Part shown: one piece after another, positions 55,490-64,000 of the stretch | Layout: every line of letters begins with the position of its first letter | How positions within the stretch are numbered: the stretch's first letter is position 1 | Source: Mesorhizobium loti | GTDB lineage: Bacteria > Pseudomonadota > Alphaproteobacteria > Rhizobiales > Rhizobiaceae | Direction of reading: 5' to 3' | NCBI RefSeq assembly: GCF_001510895.1 | Contig: NZ_LPWA01000098.1 | Coordinates: forward strand, 1 to 64,000 | Length of the DNA: 64,000 bases | The notes under the pieces: model-generated | Database searches by the model: none | What the model was told of the DNA's origin: nothing | Seen by the model: the letters and a program-made list of their open reading frames with translations, nothing else | Position numbers and translations under genes: made by a program

Positions 55490-57381
55490 TGGCGCAGCTC
55501 CCTGACATCGGCCGAACGTCGGGCCAGCACGAGGTGGCCGCCGCCAAGATCGAGCGGCGACAGCATGTCCTCGTCGCCCTCGTCGCGGAATTGCGGTCCC
55601 CATGCGCTGGTGTCGGAAGCGCCGCTGAGCTTCAGCGTCTTGAAATCCATCGGCCTGTCGAGATCGGGGAAAGGCACTGCGGCGACCAGTGAGCGCGTGT
55701 AGGGGTGGACCGGTTTCCTAAGCAGGACTTCGCGCGGCGCAAGCTCGACGATACGCCCGCCGCACATCACCGCGATGCGGTCTGCCATGTAGTCCACCAC
55801 CGCAAGGTTGTGAGATATGAACAGGTAGGTCAGGCCCAGTTCCTTCTGCAGGTCCTTCAGAAGGTTCAGGATCTGCGCCTGGACAGAGACATCGAGCGCC
55901 GAAACCGGCTCGTCGCAGATCAGGAGTTCAGGTCCGAGCGCCAACGCGCGCGCGATGCCGATACGCTGACGCTGCCCGCCGGAGAAACTGTGCGGATAGC
56001 GCTTGATGAAGCGCGGATCGAGCCCGATTGCCTGCATCAGGCTCTTGATCGTGGCGAGTCGGGACGCGGCGTTGCCGCGTTGATGGATTTCCAGCGGCTC
56101 GCTCAAGATGTTTTCCACCGTCATGCGAGGTGAAAGCGATGAAACCGGATCCTGGAAGACCATCTGGATTTTCGCGCGCAGCATCCGCAAGGCGTCTCCC
56201 TCGCCTCGCAAGACGTCGATCGCTCCATCGCGGCCGTTGAAGATCACGGAGCCGCCGCTGGGGGTGACAGCCCGCATGAGGATCTTGCTGACGGTGGTTT
56301 TGCCGGAGCCGCTTTCGCCGACCAGGCCCAGGCACTCACCCCGCCTGATATCGAAGCTCACGCCGTCCACGGCGCGAACAGAGGTTTGATGATCCCCGCC
56401 GAACAGTCCGGACTTGCGGATGGTGAAGACTTTTTTCAGATCTCTGACCGACAGCAGGATGTCGTCCGGCCCCTTCGATGCCTGCGCCGTCTGCTTGCCG
56501 AGCAGGTTCCCGACATTCACCGGCACCTCGCGGAGCGCCTTTAGCCTTTCGCCAGGCTTCAGGTCGAAATGCGGAACGGCCGCCATCAGGCCCTTCAGGT
56601 AAGGGTGACCTGGCCGGCGGAATATCGCCTCGACAGGTCCCGCTTCCATGATCTCGCCATGGTAGATGACCACCACCTCGTCGGCGACATTGGCGACCAC
56701 GCCGAGGTCGTGCGTGATCAGCAGCATCGCCATGTTCAGCTTGGTCTGAAGCCCGCGCAGCAATTGCAGGATTTGCGCCTGGATGGTGACGTCCAACGCC
56801 GTCGTCGGCTCGTCGGCGATCAACAGGGCCGGCCGGCAGATAAGCGCCATGGCGATCATGGCGCGCTGACGCAATCCTCCCGAAAGTTCAAAGGGATACA
56901 TGTGATAGGCGCGCTTGGGATTGGGAAAGCCGACAAGGCTGAGCATTTCCTCAGTCTGCGCCTGGCGCTCCGCCCGAGTCGTGGGCGTGTGTATTTGCAG
57001 GGATTCGCTGATCTGGTTGCCGATCGTGTGCAGCGGCGACAGCGATGTCATCGGCTCCTGAAAGATCATGCCGATGCGGCTGCCTCTCAACGCCCGGATT
57101 TCGGGTCCATCACGCGGCATCTTCAGGATATCCTGCGTCGTGCCGGGCGTTTCAGGATCGGAAAACAGAATACGGCCGCGAGCATGGGCCGAGTTCGGCA
57201 AAATGCCCATCACTGCGTGGCTGAGAACCGATTTTCCGGAACCGGACTCGCCCACAAGCGCGGTAACCTTGCCGGGCAGGACGCGAAGATTTGCGCGCCT
57301 GACAGCATGTAGCGGTCCCCCGATAATGGCAAAGGAGATGCCAACATCTTCGATCCGCAGCAGATCAACACCCGAATTCAT
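55486..57381 (-). CDS. Double ATPase of a peptide-type ABC transporter (YejF-like)
   Basis: A 631-residue protein with two fused ABC ATPase domains. The first has Walker A GESGSGKS, signature [15 protein letters not shown] and Walker [13 protein letters not shown]; the second has [24 protein letters not shown] and [12 protein letters not shown]. Such fused ATPases of the YejF/DdpD-like group serve peptide-family importers. ATG 57381 begins [16 protein letters not shown]. It leads the four-gene operon 51,412-57,381. Confidence 0.93.
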   Translation of the reverse strand: MNSGVDLLRIEDVGISFAIIGGPLHAVRRANLRVLPGKVTALVGESGSGKSVLSHAVMGILPNSAHARGRILFSDPETPGTTQDILKMPRDGPEIRALRGSRIGMIFQEPMTSLSPLHTIGNQISESLQIHTPTTRAERQAQTEEMLSLVGFPNPKRAYHMYPFELSGGLRQRAMIAMALICRPALLIADEPTTALDVTIQAQILQLLRGLQTKLNMAMLLITHDLGVVANVADEVVVIYHGEIMEAGPVEAIFRRPGHPYLKGLMAAVPHFDLKPGERLKALREVPVNVGNLLGKQTAQASKGPDDILLSVRDLKKVFTIRKSGLFGGDHQTSVRAVDGVSFDIRRGECLGLVGESGSGKTTVSKILMRAVTPSGGSVIFNGRDGAIDVLRGEGDALRMLRAKIQMVFQDPVSSLSPRMTVENILSEPLEIHQRGNAASRLATIKSLMQAIGLDPRFIKRYPHSFSGGQRQRIGIARALALGPELLICDEPVSALDVSVQAQILNLLKDLQKELGLTYLFISHNLAVVDYMADRIAVMCGGRIVELAPREVLLRKPVHPYTRSLVAAVPFPDLDRPMDFKTLKLSGASDTSAWGPQFRDEGDEDMLSPLDLGGGHLVLARRSADVRELRH

Positions 57382-57524
57382 TCCACACCAGCCCCACTCT
57401 GGCAGGTCCAGAAAGCGAGACTAGCGTATTGCCAGCCCAGAGCAACTTGGATTCGAAACGGTCGCCAGCGGCGGAACCGGCGACTGGGCTGCCTGCCGAA
57501 GGCGTTCGGATCGGATCGTGGCGG

Positions 57525-58865
57525 TTACTGGAGCTTCCTCGGGTCGCCCGCCGACAGCCGCGCGGCATCGCGGTGAAGCAGCATGACCTGCTCGGCATCC
57601 GACCTTCGGTCGTAAATCGGCTCCAGCGCGCCGTCTTCATCGAGTGCGAGAGCACCGGACAGATCGGGTGAAAGCACCGTCAGCTTCTGCTTGATGCCAG
57701 CCAGTTCCTCGCTGCCGAGCGTCAGCCAGCTGTTGGCGCCGCAATAGCTGGCGAAGTCTTTGCTGGCGAGAACGCTGTGCGGATATTTCTTGGTCAGGGT
57801 CTGAAGGCGCTGGACCTCGTTTACAGCCGAGCCGAAGACAGAGAATGTGAGCCGGTCGGTAAGCCCGACATTGCCGAACATCACATTGCCGACATGCAGG
57901 CCGATACCAAATTTTATATCGGACAACCCCTGCTCCTTTCGGCGCAGATTGAGATCCGTCATGCGCACAGTGGCCTTGTGCGCGGCCACAAGAGCAGCCT
58001 GGCAGGCGATCTCGGACTGCGAGCGGTGCCTTTCGCAAGGGTAGACGGCAATGAAGCCATCGCCGATGAAACTCATGATCTGCCCGCCTTGGCGATTAAA
58101 AGGTGCAGCAACGGCGTCGAAAAACTGGTTAAGCGTGTCGATATAGATTTCGCGGCCGGCGGTTTCGGCAAGCTTTGACGACCCGCGCATATCGGCCATG
58201 ACCAGTGCGGCGCGGATTGTATCGCCCTCGCCGCGCTTGATCTGACCGTCCAGCACGCGCCTGCCGGCATCGCCGCCGAGATATGTGGTCATCATGTTGT
58301 CAGCGAGCTTGGTGAGCACCGCCATCTTGGTTGCGATAGCGAGATGGCTCTGGATGCGCAGCAGCGCCGAAATCATGCTGTCGCTGAAGCCTGCGGCACT
58401 GTCAGTGGACCAGGACCCCATCATGCCCTGACTGGTATTGCCGCTGAAGGGAAGGACGAAAGCCATGTAATCGGTGATGCCCATAAGCCTGAGGTCATCG
58501 AAAACAGGAAACTCCGGCGGCACCGACGGGTCGAGCCGGCGTCGCAGATGTTCGAGCTTATTGCTGAGCAGATGGTAGTATGGGCTGGTCAGGAACCTGT
58601 CAGACGGCACGCCGGGCCTATTGCGGAAGCTTTCTACTTCCATGCCCTGGCCGCGAAGCCAGGTGAAGCCAAGCGCATCATAAAGCGGATGAAGCATCGA
58701 AAAGCTCAGATGCACCCGCCTCAGCGGCAGGCCGGCAGCAGCCAGCCGTTCGCAAAAGCCTTTTATCAATGTCTCCAGGTCGTTGCCCGCCAACGCCGAC
58801 TGGTTCAGCCAATCGGCAACCTTATCCATGAGAATGGTGGAAATTTCTGCTTGCGCTGTGCTCAT
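57525..58865 (-). CDS. Class III nucleotide cyclase, divergent
   Basis: A 446-residue protein with an uncharacterised N-terminal sensor domain (residues 1-about 190, including VHLSFSMLHPLYDALGFTWLR). The catalytic domain carries metal aspartates D225 (ALVMADMRGSSKLAE) and D269 (MSFIGDGFIAVYP). The position of the adenine-reading lysine is Ser265, and the YGD-TVN element is changed to FSVFGSAVNEVQRL, so nucleotide preference is uncertain and activity is not assured. It is followed on the same strand by the peptide-type transporter genes, 143 bases away. Confidence 0.8.
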   Translation of the reverse strand: MSTAQAEISTILMDKVADWLNQSALAGNDLETLIKGFCERLAAAGLPLRRVHLSFSMLHPLYDALGFTWLRGQGMEVESFRNRPGVPSDRFLTSPYYHLLSNKLEHLRRRLDPSVPPEFPVFDDLRLMGITDYMAFVLPFSGNTSQGMMGSWSTDSAAGFSDSMISALLRIQSHLAIATKMAVLTKLADNMMTTYLGGDAGRRVLDGQIKRGEGDTIRAALVMADMRGSSKLAETAGREIYIDTLNQFFDAVAAPFNRQGGQIMSFIGDGFIAVYPCERHRSQSEIACQAALVAAHKATVRMTDLNLRRKEQGLSDIKFGIGLHVGNVMFGNVGLTDRLTFSVFGSAVNEVQRLQTLTKKYPHSVLASKDFASYCGANSWLTLGSEELAGIKQKLTVLSPDLSGALALDEDGALEPIYDRRSDAEQVMLLHRDAARLSAGDPRKLQ

Positions 58866-59117
58866 GCTATCTCGAAACCCTCGAAGACGGAGCCATTATC
58901 CATTGATCCGCCATAACACAGTCCGCCAACGCCCCCAACGATAAGACCCCCGAAGTCAATGAGGCCGGCTTTGGCGGCAAGGCGGCGAAGAATTTGCCGG
59001 ATGACTGTCCTTGCGGCCAAGGAACAGGCATAACCGCATCTATCTCCTGTCGCGTTATATGGCGAGGCTGCCGGCGGAGAGCAACCAGGATCCTGACATC
59101 GGGCCGCTAAGACGCCG

Positions 59118-60278
59118 TCAGACCGGCACCTTCGCCTTCAGACTTGCGGCCGCCATCGCATAGCCGCCGGCGGCGCCATCGATGAAATGAACGTGATCGC
59201 GCTGCAGCGGCGAGGCGACGAGGCATGTCATCAAGGCCGATTTCTGGCGATGCAGGCCATAGTAGCAGATGCCCGCCTCTTCCGCCTGTTTCAGCCGGTT
59301 CTCGATCCGTTGCAGCACATCCGCGTCGACATCGATGGTCATCTTCAAGCCGTCGTCGAACTTCCGGAAATCCGAATTGCTGGCCACGTCGCGTTTGTAG
59401 ATCTTCGGATCGAACCGACCGATCGTCCAGCCAAATCGATCGGTGACGGCAGCAAGCGTCAGCAGGAACAATATCCACAGCTTCGACAGCCACCGCCGTC
59501 CTGCCGGCGCCACCGCCCTCGCCTCCAGATCGAAGCCGGCGGGCGAAAAACTGTAGGCCGGCCCGTTCACTGGCACCGGATGGCCATCGCGTTCCTGCCT
59601 GCCGGCAAGGGCGATGACGTCGGAAACCAGAAACTGAAAACCGCGCAAGTCGCGCGACGCCCCCGGTATGGCAATGATCGAGACGATTTCGCCATGCCGG
59701 GCTTCGATCGGGTTCCAGCGGCAGGAGAGACCGGTCAGATCCGGCCGTGCGCCGGCCGGCGCAGGATCGATGCGGTAGCGCCCCGCTTTCATCTCGGCTT
59801 CCGCCCAACTGCCGCCGCCGCCGGCGAACATGGCATAGAAGACCGCTTCGGAGGCCCGGAACCTCGCCACCCGAACGTCGAGGCCTTGCGCTCTTATATC
59901 CTTTATCGGCACGATTGCGGCACGCAAGGTCAGGTCCAGTTCGTCCGCCACCCATCTCTGGACAGCCGCCAGCGCGTTGCGGGTGATCTCCAGCGCCGAG
60001 CCGGGAAACGCCACGAGCGCGCCGTCGCCGCCGAAGACAAAGGGTAGATCTTGCCGACCCAGCGCATTGAGCAGCGCCGAAATGACGCTTGCGCCGGCCA
60101 TGTTGACGGTTTTATAGCGCCCGGCCCCGATCGCCTTGGTCGAGCCGACGATGTCGGCGGTGGCCAGCGCCCAGCCATCCGGGAGGGGGCGATAATTATC
60201 GATATCGGCAACGCTTTCGAACTTTGCGAAGACCGGCAAAGAAGCGACAAACGGGTCGGACGCGACAGCTGTTTCCAT
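59118..60278 (-). CDS. DUF3095-type cyclase-like protein
   Basis: A 386-residue protein of the DUF3095 kind. Near the N-terminus WALATADIVGSTKAIGAGRYKTVN (residues 36-59) and LPFVFGGDGALVAFPG (78-93) mirror the two metal-aspartate motifs of class III cyclases (D42 and D85), with unusual spacing of only 43 residues. A helical stretch, WLSKLWILFLLTLAAVTDRFGW, could be membrane-associated. The C-terminal part (FRKFDDGLKMTIDVDADVLQR) is conserved-looking but unassigned. No established function. ATG 60278 is chosen; a longer ORF start lies at 60296. Confidence 0.75.
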   Translation of the reverse strand: METAVASDPFVASLPVFAKFESVADIDNYRPLPDGWALATADIVGSTKAIGAGRYKTVNMAGASVISALLNALGRQDLPFVFGGDGALVAFPGSALEITRNALAAVQRWVADELDLTLRAAIVPIKDIRAQGLDVRVARFRASEAVFYAMFAGGGGSWAEAEMKAGRYRIDPAPAGARPDLTGLSCRWNPIEARHGEIVSIIAIPGASRDLRGFQFLVSDVIALAGRQERDGHPVPVNGPAYSFSPAGFDLEARAVAPAGRRWLSKLWILFLLTLAAVTDRFGWTIGRFDPKIYKRDVASNSDFRKFDDGLKMTIDVDADVLQRIENRLKQAEEAGICYYGLHRQKSALMTCLVASPLQRDHVHFIDGAAGGYAMAAASLKAKVPV

Positions 60279-60370
60279 GAGCGTCAAATAGCACATTCTA
60301 CTGCTTGAAGGTGATGTCGATGATGCCTCGAAATTGACTTGCGCAGGCTTTCCGATGATAGGGTCTGGCG

Positions 60371-61459
60371 ATGCGAATTGCCTTCTACGCGCCGCTGAAG
60401 TCGCCCAATGATCCCGTTGCCTCCGGCGACCGCCAGATGGCACGGATGCTGGTCAAGGCGCTGGAGCATGGAGGGCATAGCGTCGAACTGGCATCCGAAT
60501 TGCGCCTCTATCTACGCGAACCGGAGCCGAAAAGTTTCGATGCGCTCAAGGTCGAGGCCCGAGAGGAAGCCGCGCGGTTGACTAAGCTTTGGGATCGTGA
60601 CGGCAAGCCCGATCTCTGGTTCTCCTATCATCCCTATTACAAGGCGCCCGACCTGATCGGGCCCGAGCTGGCGTCGGCCTTTGCTGTCCCCTATGTCACT
60701 GCGGAAGCCTCCTATTCGAGGCGGCGCAACGTCGGTTTGTGGGCCGATACGCAAGCGTTGGTGACGCGAGCCGTCGAACAGGCGGCGCTGAACATCTGCT
60801 TCACGCAAAGGGATCGTCAGGGACTGACAGACGCGATTCCCGGCGCCACTTTCGGTATGCTTCCGCCCTTCATCGACATATCGGGATTCCGGGAGATGCC
60901 GGCACGGGGTTGTCCGGCGCGCCTCGTTACCGTCGCCATGATGCGCCCGGGCGACAAAGTCGACAGCTATCGCATGCTGGCGCAAGCGCTCGGTCCGATC
61001 GGCCACCTGCCCTGGACCTTGTCGGTTGTCGGGGACGGGCCTGCCCGTGACGAGGTCAAAGCGCAATTCGCCGGCTTGCCCGCCGACCGTATCGAATGGC
61101 TTGGCGCGATTGAGCCAGCCGCCGTGCCGGATGTCCTCTACAGTGGGGGAATTTACGTCTGGCCGGGTTGCGGCGAGGCCTATGGCGTTGCCTATCTTGA
61201 AGCGCAGGCCGCCGGCCTTCCGGTGGTGGCTCAGGACACCGCTGGCGTTCCGGAGGTCGTGCGGCATGGCCAGACCGGGCTTCTCACCCCGCCGGGCGAT
61301 GTGGCGGCGTTCACCTCTGCCATTGAAAGGTTTCTGGCTGGCAACGACGAAAGAACCATCATGGCCGCGGAAGCCAGACGTTTCATCCTCGAAGAACGTT
61401 GCCTCGGTGCTGCAGCGGCGCGTCTGGCCGAACTTCTTGCGAAGATCCCGGTTTCATGA
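60371..61459 (+). CDS. Family 4 glycosyltransferase
   Basis: A 362-residue GT-B glycosyltransferase. RIAFYAPLKSPNDPVASGDRQMARML is a typical GT4 start, and VVGDGPARDEVKAQFAG with IYVWPGCGEAYGVAYLEAQAAGLPVVA is the C-terminal nucleotide-sugar site with the E-x7-E motif. It has no membrane segment. Its stop overlaps the deacetylase gene start, so the pair likely modifies one surface polysaccharide or glycolipid. It is divergent from the DUF3095 gene, with 92 bases between starts. Confidence 0.9.
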   Translation: MRIAFYAPLKSPNDPVASGDRQMARMLVKALEHGGHSVELASELRLYLREPEPKSFDALKVEAREEAARLTKLWDRDGKPDLWFSYHPYYKAPDLIGPELASAFAVPYVTAEASYSRRRNVGLWADTQALVTRAVEQAALNICFTQRDRQGLTDAIPGATFGMLPPFIDISGFREMPARGCPARLVTVAMMRPGDKVDSYRMLAQALGPIGHLPWTLSVVGDGPARDEVKAQFAGLPADRIEWLGAIEPAAVPDVLYSGGIYVWPGCGEAYGVAYLEAQAAGLPVVAQDTAGVPEVVRHGQTGLLTPPGDVAAFTSAIERFLAGNDERTIMAAEARRFILEERCLGAAAARLAELLAKIPVS

Positions 61460-62232
61460 CATCCGATCGGATCTGGCAGCCCTTGATGGAAGAACTGGCG
61501 CGCTGGCAACGGGCGGACCGTAAGGCTGAGTTCTGGCTGCGTGACGATGACGCCGTGGATCCGACGCCTGCGCTCGATCGGCTGCTCGCTCTCACCGCTG
61601 AATTCGCGGTTCCGGTCACTCTGGCCGTCATTCCGGCCCTGACCGATGAGAAGCTTGTCGTTCGGCTTGACGAGGCGCCGCACGCCGCGGTCGCCATCCA
61701 TGGCTGGGCGCACCGAAATCATGCGCCCGAGGACCAGAAAAAGCAGGAGCTCGGCGCGCATCGGCCGCGCGAGGCAGTGCTTGATGATCTGGCTCGCGGG
61801 CTGTCGCACGTAACCGGCCTGCACGGCGCACGTGCCGTTCCGATGCTGGTGCCACCCTGGAACAGGATCGACGCCGGCTTGATAGCCGACCTTGGATCGA
61901 TGGGATTTGCGGCATTGTCGGTCTTTGGGCCGCCGAAGCCGGCTTCGCTGACGGTCATCAACAGCAATGTCGACATCATGGATTGGCATGGCACGCGCGG
62001 CTGCCGCGATCATGGCCTATTGGTTCAGGCAATCATTGCGCAATTGCAGCATGCATCCGACGGCGGCGAACTGGTCGGCCTGCTCACCCACCATCTCGTA
62101 CATGATGAATCGGCCTGGCTTTTCCTCGAGCGGCTGTTCACAGTCACCGCACGGACTGAAACCTGCGCATGGCTTCCGATCAGGACATTGATCGGGCGCA
62201 GCGCCGGTAACGCAATTCCAGGAAAAGTGTGA
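61456..62232 (+). CDS. Polysaccharide deacetylase-family protein
   Basis: A 258-residue protein of the NodB-like deacetylase fold. AEFWLRDDDAVDPTPALDRLL carries the acidic motif, and VAIHGWAHRNHAPEDQKK carries the zinc histidines (H-x3-H, in GWAHRNH). The start ATG 61456 overlaps the glycosyltransferase stop (ATGA). The last seven residues (NAIPGKV) and the stop codon are encoded by an intergenic repeat, so the original C-terminus has been replaced. Confidence 0.85.
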   Translation: MTSDRIWQPLMEELARWQRADRKAEFWLRDDDAVDPTPALDRLLALTAEFAVPVTLAVIPALTDEKLVVRLDEAPHAAVAIHGWAHRNHAPEDQKKQELGAHRPREAVLDDLARGLSHVTGLHGARAVPMLVPPWNRIDAGLIADLGSMGFAALSVFGPPKPASLTVINSNVDIMDWHGTRGCRDHGLLVQAIIAQLQHASDGGELVGLLTHHLVHDESAWLFLERLFTVTARTETCAWLPIRTLIGRSAGNAIPGKV

Positions 62233-62310
62233 GCGGTTTTCCGTTCGGAATTGCGTCCCAAAACAAGCAATTCCAGGAAAAGTGTGAGCGGTTTCCGTCC
62301 GGAATTGCGT
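62211..62310. repeat. Two tandem copies of a ~45-base palindromic repeat
   Basis: GCAATTCCAGGAAAAGTGTGAGCGG begins at 62212 and again at 62267. Each copy ends in GGAATTGCGT, giving terminal GCAATTCC/GGAATTGC arms that can pair over the unit. A reverse-orientation copy lies at about 41,430-41,470. The first copy includes the stop codon of the deacetylase gene. Confidence 0.8.
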
Positions 62311-62337
62311 CAAAACAAGGAGATAGAGGAAAATAGC

Positions 62338-63192
62338 TCAGCGCTTTTTGTGCAATGAGACTGGAAATTTGAGCGTCTGGCCATCCCGCGCGGCAAAAGC
62401 GCCGGCAAACCTGTCTTTGGCCAGTTTCTCGATCTCGTCCAGTTCCTCGTCGGTGCGTGTCGGATCGTGGTGAATCAGCGCAAGCCCCCGCGCACCGGCT
62501 GCCTCGCAGAGCTTGACGCCCTGTTGCCAGGTCGAGTGCCCGTTACCGCGACGGCGTTCCATTTCCTCCTCGGTGTAGGTGCAATCGTAAATGACGAGGT
62601 CGGCATCTTCGATCAGGTCGAGCACCGCCTGATCGAGTTTGTCCGGCTCGTGCTCGGTGTCTGTGATCACCGCCACGACGCGGCCGCCCCATTCGACCCG
62701 GTAACCTATACAGCCGCCCGGATGGAAAAGGCTGCCGGTTCGGACCACCACCCCTTCGCGCGGCCGAAGCACGTCCCCGGATACGAAATCGCGGCAGTCG
62801 AGGCTTGCCTTGCAAACATCCATTTTCACCGGGAACCACGGCGGCCGCATGAACTCATCGACCATCTGCCGGGTCGTCATGCGTCCTGCAAGATGCCCGG
62901 ACCAAAGCGTAACCTTGACGCTCCGGTCATAGATCGGAGCAAAAGACGGCAGCCCGATGATGTGATCGTAGTGGCAATGGGTGAAAAGCAGGTCGAAATC
63001 GTTCACGCCCGACGCCCGCAGCGCCCAGCCGGCAGGCCGTATGCCAGAGCCCGCGTCGAACAGAAGCGTATGCTTGCCGCATCGCATCTCAATGCAGATT
63101 GTGTTGCCGCCATAGCGAGAGAATTCTGGCCCCGATACCGAAATGCTGCCGCGCACGCCCCAAAACCTGACCAGGAAAACGTCGTCGTCCAT
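62338..63192 (-). CDS. MBL-fold metal-dependent hydrolase
   Basis: A 284-residue metallo-beta-lactamase-fold protein. The metal site is H72-x-H74-x-D76-H77 (THCHYDHIIG), with further ligands expected in VAVITDTEHE and ALIHHDP. The N-terminus VRFWGVRGSISVSGPEFSRYGGNT is the mark of the subgroup that includes cyclic-nucleotide phosphodiesterase-like and tRNase Z-like proteins. The substrate is unknown. Hydrolysis of a cyclic nucleotide would fit the many cyclases nearby but is only inference. Confidence 0.83.
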   Translation of the reverse strand: MDDDVFLVRFWGVRGSISVSGPEFSRYGGNTICIEMRCGKHTLLFDAGSGIRPAGWALRASGVNDFDLLFTHCHYDHIIGLPSFAPIYDRSVKVTLWSGHLAGRMTTRQMVDEFMRPPWFPVKMDVCKASLDCRDFVSGDVLRPREGVVVRTGSLFHPGGCIGYRVEWGGRVVAVITDTEHEPDKLDQAVLDLIEDADLVIYDCTYTEEEMERRRGNGHSTWQQGVKLCEAAGARGLALIHHDPTRTDEELDEIEKLAKDRFAGAFAARDGQTLKFPVSLHKKR

Positions 63193-63324
63193 GCTAGCCC
63201 TTCGCAGTGCCCTCGCCCATCGTAGCCAAACAACTGCAGCTAGGCGAGACAGGTTTCTCCGGGTGATATTCTCAGCAAGACGCCAGTGCCATCACGACAG
63301 CGAGGATTGATCGCACGTCATTCG

Positions 63325-63774
63325 TTATTTGGCGATTCGTGCGTCGATCAGATCCGCTGTCGTATGGCTTAGGCGATCGGCAAGAACCCGCAATATCTCG
63401 ATGGTCATTTCCGGGAACTCCTTCATAAGCCTCAGAAAATGATCCTTGCGGATTCTCAAGGCTTCCAGCGGACTTGCCGCTCTGACGGTGGCGGTGCGGG
63501 AGCTGTTGCACAATATGGCGATCTCGCCAACAATCGAATTTGGCACCAGTTCGGCAACTTTTATCGGTCCGCTGTCGGAATCGACCAGAATATCCGCCCT
63601 GCCTGAAAGGATGACATAGGCGGCGTCTCCCTCGTCGCCCTGCCGGAAAAGGATCTGGCCGGCGCTGTAGCTCACGCGATCGGAGGTGAACGCAAGCAGC
63701 TTGAGCTTTGTGGGCTCGATGCCAGAGAACAAGGGAACGCGTTGCAGCATTCCAACTTCATCCTTGAGCAGCAT
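63325..63774 (-). CDS. Stand-alone cyclic nucleotide-binding domain protein
   Basis: A 149-residue cNMP-binding protein. LFRQGDEGDAAYVILSGRADILV and the phosphate-binding cassette GEIAILCNSSRTATVRA (with the conserved Glu and Arg) are complete, so it should bind cAMP or cGMP. It has no DNA-binding domain, so it is not a CRP-type regulator and must act through a partner. ATG 63774 is chosen over TTG 63789. The gene downstream on the same strand is the MBL hydrolase, and upstream is an ABC exporter gene. Confidence 0.87.
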   Translation of the reverse strand: MLLKDEVGMLQRVPLFSGIEPTKLKLLAFTSDRVSYSAGQILFRQGDEGDAAYVILSGRADILVDSDSGPIKVAELVPNSIVGEIAILCNSSRTATVRAASPLEALRIRKDHFLRLMKEFPEMTIEILRVLADRLSHTTADLIDARIAK

Positions 63775-63875
63775 TGTCGCAAACCTCAAAATTCGCGTTT
63801 GCCAGACTAGATCAACGGACGCTTAGATGAAATCAATTCCCACCGGCAGAATGATCCCATCTGATGCCCGTTGCT

Positions 63876-64000
63876 CTACGACAGCAGTTCCTTGAAGATA
63901 CCCGTCCCTGCCAAAAGTGTCTCGTGTGTTCCGTCTTCCACCAATTGACCCGCGTCGAAGACGATAACGCGATCGAACATCATCCCCATTGCCGGATTCG
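63876..64000 (-). CDS. ABC transporter ATP-binding domain, C-terminal end
   Basis: Only the last about 41 codons are in the window; the gene enters from beyond 64000. The segment FDRVIVFDAGQLVEDGTHETLL followed by GIFKELLS and TAG 63876-63878 is the standard end of an ABC ATPase, after the switch-histidine region. It is probably an exporter-type protein. It lies about 100 bases upstream of the cyclic-nucleotide-binding protein gene on the same strand. Confidence 0.75.
   Translation of the reverse strand, partial: NPAMGMMFDRVIVFDAGQLVEDGTHETLLAGTGIFKELLS

Noticed and set aside
53879-55702. 607-codon open frame on the plus strand across the binding-protein gene
   Set aside because: Shadow of the transporter gene; no recognisable motif and no operon logic.
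63193-63324. Possible small gene between the MBL hydrolase and the cNMP-binding protein
   Set aside because: Short minus-strand frames there lack a ribosome binding site and recognisable protein features.

Overview
The window is GC-rich, densely coded alphaproteobacterial DNA. It most resembles a Rhizobiales chromosome of the Mesorhizobium/Phyllobacteriaceae type. The evidence is the form IC RuBisCO in a cbbFPTALSXE operon under CbbR, a lanthanide-type methanol dehydrogenase (XoxF), NodS- and NodB-like domains, and short palindromic intergenic repeats. Placement is inference from gene content; no rRNA or tRNA is present.

Region 1 (1-31.9 kb) is an autotrophic methylotrophy island. It starts inside a glutathione-dependent formaldehyde dehydrogenase gene. 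Next comes the ABC transporter set associated with PQQ-dependent alcohol oxidation (binding protein, beta-propeller, ATPase, permease). A divergently read cbbR faces cbbF-P-T-A-L-S-X-E, a thioredoxin-like gene and cbbZ. A c-type cytochrome and a NitT/TauT-type ABC transporter follow. An IS630-type element and an IS91-type transposase/integrase pair (20.1-23.6 kb) separate these from xoxF, the methanol-metabolism cytochrome gene, xoxJ and pqqA-B-C-D-E. Together the genes encode methanol oxidation to formaldehyde, the first glutathione-linked step of formaldehyde oxidation, synthesis of the PQQ cofactor, and CO2 fixation by the Calvin cycle.

Region 2 (31.9-64 kb) is accessory and signalling-rich. 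It carries four complete class III nucleotide cyclases, one truncated cyclase and one DUF3095-type cyclase-like protein. It also has a stand-alone cyclic-nucleotide-binding protein, an MBL-fold hydrolase, a three-domain GT2/NodS-like/NodB-like fusion protein, a GT4/deacetylase pair and a peptide-type ABC transporter with a Tat-type binding protein. The most unusual locus is an apparent four-gene operon at 31,965-37,267. It encodes a coiled-coil protein, a membrane-anchored OmpA-domain protein with four tandem ~132-residue repeats, a Rab/Ras-like small GTPase and a PAS-like/class III cyclase.

Four genes are each broken by what looks like one missing base: the PQQ-system permease, cbbZ, the xoxF-linked cytochrome gene and an unknown gene at 47.1 kb. 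The shared one-base-short pattern suggests sequence errors at least as strongly as real gene decay. Non-coding features worth reading are paired palindromes upstream of xoxF, hairpins around pqqA, a CbbR-type operator, and copies of two intergenic repeat families.
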